Assembly (NCBI RefSeq): GCF_001445655.1
Contig: NZ_LNBE01000003.1
Span: 2,214,530 to 2,278,529, forward strand
DNA length: 64,000 bases
Source of the DNA: Streptomyces roseifaciens
GTDB lineage: Bacteria; Actinomycetota; Actinomycetes; Streptomycetales; Streptomycetaceae
Reading direction: 5' to 3'
Position 1 is the stretch's first letter. Each line of letters starts with the position of its first letter. Positions 61,646-64,000 of this stretch are shown here, in pieces. Below the pieces are notes generated by a model that did no database searches, was not told the origin of the DNA, and saw only the letters and a list, made by a program, of their open reading frames with translations. The translations under genes and the position numbers were made by a program.

Positions 61646-62656
61646 TCAGAACACCACGGACCAGCCCTCGCGCCCAGCCTGGTCTGCCGTGTACGAGACG
61701 CCGTGTACCTTCCTGCCGTCGGCGTCCATGAGGGATATCTCCCCGCCGTGATTGCCGAGCTGGGCGCCGTTGGTGAGCGGGACGAGCAGGCAGGCGCCCG
61801 AGGCAAGGGGGCCCGGAGGCACGGTGCCGCCGTGGCCGAGCCGGTCGATGACGCGCCATCCGGTCAGGTCGACAGCGCTGGGCGAGGCGTTGATGAGGGT
61901 GACGCTCTCCTGCTCCGGTGCCGGACCGCGAGGGTTGACGAGGGCCGCCACGATCCGTACCGGTTGGCTGTCCGGCTCGGGACGGGTGCCGCCGCCTGAG
62001 GGGAGGGTGTGGCCGGTAACGTCATCCGTCTTCCACTGCTGGCTCTGGAAGGCCAGGAACACGGCGACCCAGCGGGACCGGCCCGGGAAGTGGATCAGCA
62101 ACCCGCCGTCCTGCCATACCCCGTCGCTCTGCCGGAACTTGGAGCTGTTGCCCTGGTTCATGTGGATGTCGTGGACGCCGTTGCCCGGCAGGAACCCGAA
62201 GACCTTGTCCTTGATCTTCGGCTCGGGGCCCCAGCGCTCGCCGAAGACGTACAGTCTGGCGGTGGGGTCCTCGACCGCGTCCCGCACGTAGTGGTCGAGG
62301 AGGTCGGCGAGGTCGTTGTCGGGTCCCTCGACGTCGGGCGGGAGGGTTCGCATCTCCGCCGGGTCGAAGAGGTTTCCGCGGACGAAGTCGAGGTTGGGTC
62401 CGCCGGGCCCCGGCGGCAAGGTGTTCCAGCCGCCGGCGAGGCCTGTGAGGCGGTCGGTGACGGGATGCCGGAAATCCTCGTGGACGAGGTAGAGCAGCTC
62501 GGACGGCTGCTCCTGCGACTCCACGTTCACCGCGATGCGGTAGTGCGTCCCATGATCGTCTGTGAGATGGATTTGGTAGTGAGGCGTGTCGGCGGCACCC
62601 TCTCGGCGGGTGCCGACTGCGCGTGCGATGAGTACGCCGTATGTCTTCAGTGGCAT
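61646..62656 (-). CDS. DUF2278 (YukJ-like) protein with C-terminal lamin-tail-like domain
   Basis: This 336-residue protein opens MPLKTYGVLIARAVGTRRE then HYQIHLTDDHGTHYRIAVNV, the DUF2278 signature, continued by LDFVRGNLFDPAEMRTLPPD and a conserved VHDIHMNQGN near residue 170. The last 100 residues (VTLINASPSAVDLTGWRVIDRLG, then LVPLTNGAQLGNHGGEISL) form a lamin-tail-like beta domain, which in bacteria often binds nucleic acid or membrane. Function is unknown. ATG 62656 has GGGGGAG nine bases upstream. Confidence 0.85.
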   Translation of the reverse strand: MPLKTYGVLIARAVGTRREGAADTPHYQIHLTDDHGTHYRIAVNVESQEQPSELLYLVHEDFRHPVTDRLTGLAGGWNTLPPGPGGPNLDFVRGNLFDPAEMRTLPPDVEGPDNDLADLLDHYVRDAVEDPTARLYVFGERWGPEPKIKDKVFGFLPGNGVHDIHMNQGNSSKFRQSDGVWQDGGLLIHFPGRSRWVAVFLAFQSQQWKTDDVTGHTLPSGGGTRPEPDSQPVRIVAALVNPRGPAPEQESVTLINASPSAVDLTGWRVIDRLGHGGTVPPGPLASGACLLVPLTNGAQLGNHGGEISLMDADGRKVHGVSYTADQAGREGWSVVF

Positions 62657-63021
62657 GACGACCAACTCCCCCGTGGGGCGGTCGCGTCGCTCGCCCCGTG
62701 GGGGGAATGGTAATGGCCCATCGCCCTTCTCACCTGCCTGCTCGGTGATTTCTGCGTGCGGAAATACGGAATGGGCCCTTGCGCTTATTGAGCGTGAACG
62801 CGACCGGCGTGCCGGCGGGTGCGGTTGCCGCCCAGGCCGAAGGTGACTACGCCCCCTCCTTCCGGAGGAGGACCAGGGCGTCTACGAACTCCAGGGCGCC
62901 ACCAAGTCGGTCATCGGCGGACTCGCGGCATGGCGCGGCGCCGGGACGGCTGGACCTGCGAGCTGTGCGGTGGAATCAGGTCGTGGGGGCACCCCATCGC
63001 ACACCCTGTAGCGTGTAACAC
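62657..63021. other. Intergenic region of about 365 bases
   Basis: Between the divergent DUF2278 and GNAT genes. No supported gene or remnant; short open frames have non-coding composition. Confidence 0.45.
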
Positions 63022-63453
63022 ATGAATAGCTCAATTGACCCTTACGAGTTGCGTGCGGGCGTGCCCTCCGTCGAGGTCTTCCGCCGTCTGCGCACGGATG
63101 CCGGTCTCTCCGACAAAACCCCCGAGGCCGTCGCACTCGCCCTGCCCAACACGTGGCACGGCGTGGTCCTCCACCACGAGGGCGAGCCCATCGGCATGGG
63201 GCGAATCATCGGAGACGGTGGTACTGCGTTCCAGATCGTCGACATATGCGTACACCCTGCGCATCAGGGCCGCGGCCTCGGCAGGCTCATCATGGCCGCG
63301 CTCACCGAGGAACTGGAGCGCCGGGCGCCCGCCACCGCTTACGTCTCTCTGATCGCGGACGGCCCCGCACGCTTCCTCTACGAGAAGTTCGGCTTCGCAG
63401 ATACCGCCACGCACGACTCGATCGGCATGTACCGCATGATGGGCGAGAGCTGA
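63022..63453 (+). CDS. GNAT-family N-acetyltransferase
   Basis: This 143-residue protein is a compact GNAT fold. GVVLHHEGEPIGMGRIIGDGG is the central sheet, and IVDICVHPAHQGRGLGRLIMAAL holds the acetyl-CoA pyrophosphate motif (Q-x-x-G-x-G). YVSLIADGPARFLYEKFGF forms the C-terminal strand with the usual Tyr. Its substrate is unknown. ATG 63022 has no strong ribosome site. Confidence 0.9.
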   Translation: MNSSIDPYELRAGVPSVEVFRRLRTDAGLSDKTPEAVALALPNTWHGVVLHHEGEPIGMGRIIGDGGTAFQIVDICVHPAHQGRGLGRLIMAALTEELERRAPATAYVSLIADGPARFLYEKFGFADTATHDSIGMYRMMGES

Positions 63454-63484
63454 AGGGCGCGGGCCGGCCGGAGCCCATGCCGCG

Positions 63485-64000
63485 TCAGTCGAGGGCCGTG
63501 CCCGGTAGGGGCCACTGCCTGCGGGAAGGGATCAGCAGGCGCAGGAGGCGGGTGCCGCAGCGCAGCTTCCAGTCGTCCGGGTACCTGATGCGTGTGATGA
63601 GGGCAGCCGTGGACCTGCTGATGGAGCCCGTCGCCTCGGCGGCCGACGCCGGGTCCAGGAGCCGGTCGCAGTTGAACCAGGCGAGACCCCGGACGACGCG
63701 GATGCCGTAGTTCGTCAGGAGCTCGTCGTCGCGGGTGAACAGCCGGTCAAGCGAGCGCAGACCGCGGCAGTACCGGTCGGCCAGGTCGTCCTGCACCTCG
63801 TCGATGCACTTCGCGAGCAGCTCGTTCATCCGGTGGAAGTCGCCGATGTGCTCGTGGTTGCTCCGTCGGGCGTTCAGGGACCGCAAGGCGAGGGGCAGGT
63901 CGTAGGACATGTGCGCCATCATGGAGAAGAGCACGTCCTCGAGGACGTAGGACCGCCGGGCGGTGGAGGCGGCGTATACGTCGCGCCATGGCTGCGGAAT
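63485..64000 (-). CDS. DUF5995 family protein (N-terminus outside window)
   Basis: The minus-strand frame is open to the window edge, so the start lies beyond 64000; about 171 residues are visible. The segment MAHMSYDLPLALRSL is characteristic of DUF5995, whose members have a conserved HINHDLP-like core, and the rest is helical with many Arg. Function is unknown. A GTG at 63934 could be mistaken for a start but coding continues upstream of it. Confidence 0.8.
   Translation of the reverse strand: MPQPWRDVYAASTARRSYVLEDVLFSMMAHMSYDLPLALRSLNARRSNHEHIGDFHRMNELLAKCIDEVQDDLADRYCRGLRSLDRLFTRDDELLTNYGIRVVRGLAWFNCDRLLDPASAAEATGSISRSTAALITRIRYPDDWKLRCGTRLLRLLIPSRRQWPLPGTALD

Overview
The window looks like chromosomal DNA of a Streptomyces or close relative. 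It is very GC-rich, with many GTG and TTG starts and many 4-base stop/start overlaps. The gene set is typical of the genus: SARP/AfsR-type regulators, a SapA-like spore protein, a papain-inhibitor (SPI) homologue, a GH19 chitinase, and secreted proteases with ricin or bulb-lectin modules. No rRNA, tRNA, CRISPR array or intact insertion sequence was seen.

Layout. 1-6.6 kb: the 3' part of an RHS/YD-repeat protein, a candidate immunity gene overlapping it, and a class 3 lipase. 6.7-14.7 kb: housekeeping and stress genes, including a DJ-1/aldehyde dehydrogenase fusion and an HTH repressor divergent from a peptide deformylase with paired palindromic operators. 14.8-20.8 kb: a tightly coupled five-gene acyl-CoA operon (CoA-transferase, hydratase, acetoacetate decarboxylase, 3-hydroxyacyl-CoA dehydrogenase, acyl-CoA dehydrogenase) with a LysR gene. 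21-34 kb: a secretome block (SPI, chitinase, bulb lectin, trypsin-like protease with ricin domain, basic secretory protease, SapA-like protein) around two divergent SARP/AfsR-type regulators. 34.8-39.1 kb: a YrhB/Imm35-like protein and two tandem secreted alpha/beta hydrolases.

39.1-57.3 kb is the most unusual region. On the minus strand lie a metzincin-type protease without signal peptide, a LodB/QhpG-like flavoprotein, and a protein fusing a catalase-like domain to a LodA/GoxA-type CTQ oxidase. Divergent from these, a plus-strand set encodes a 65-residue peptide ending in Asp, a DUF692/MNIO enzyme, a partner protein with a PqqD-like C-terminus, a B12-type radical SAM enzyme and a methyltransferase. 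This is the enzyme set of aminopyruvatide-type RiPPs, without the P450. Facing it is a second minus-strand operon: a ferritin-like (VioB/RebD-type) protein, two LodA-like proteins that look like a split oxidase, a QhpD-like SPASM radical SAM enzyme and a second flavoprotein. I read this as two quinoprotein-type oxidase/maturation systems flanking a RiPP pathway.

57.3-64 kb: gene debris (an endonuclease/exonuclease remnant abutting a TetR remnant broken by a 26-bp tandem duplication), two tiny coupled genes, a secreted ricin-like protein with a possible pore-forming region, a secreted cupin, a DUF2278 protein, a GNAT acetyltransferase, and a DUF5995 protein cut by the window edge.
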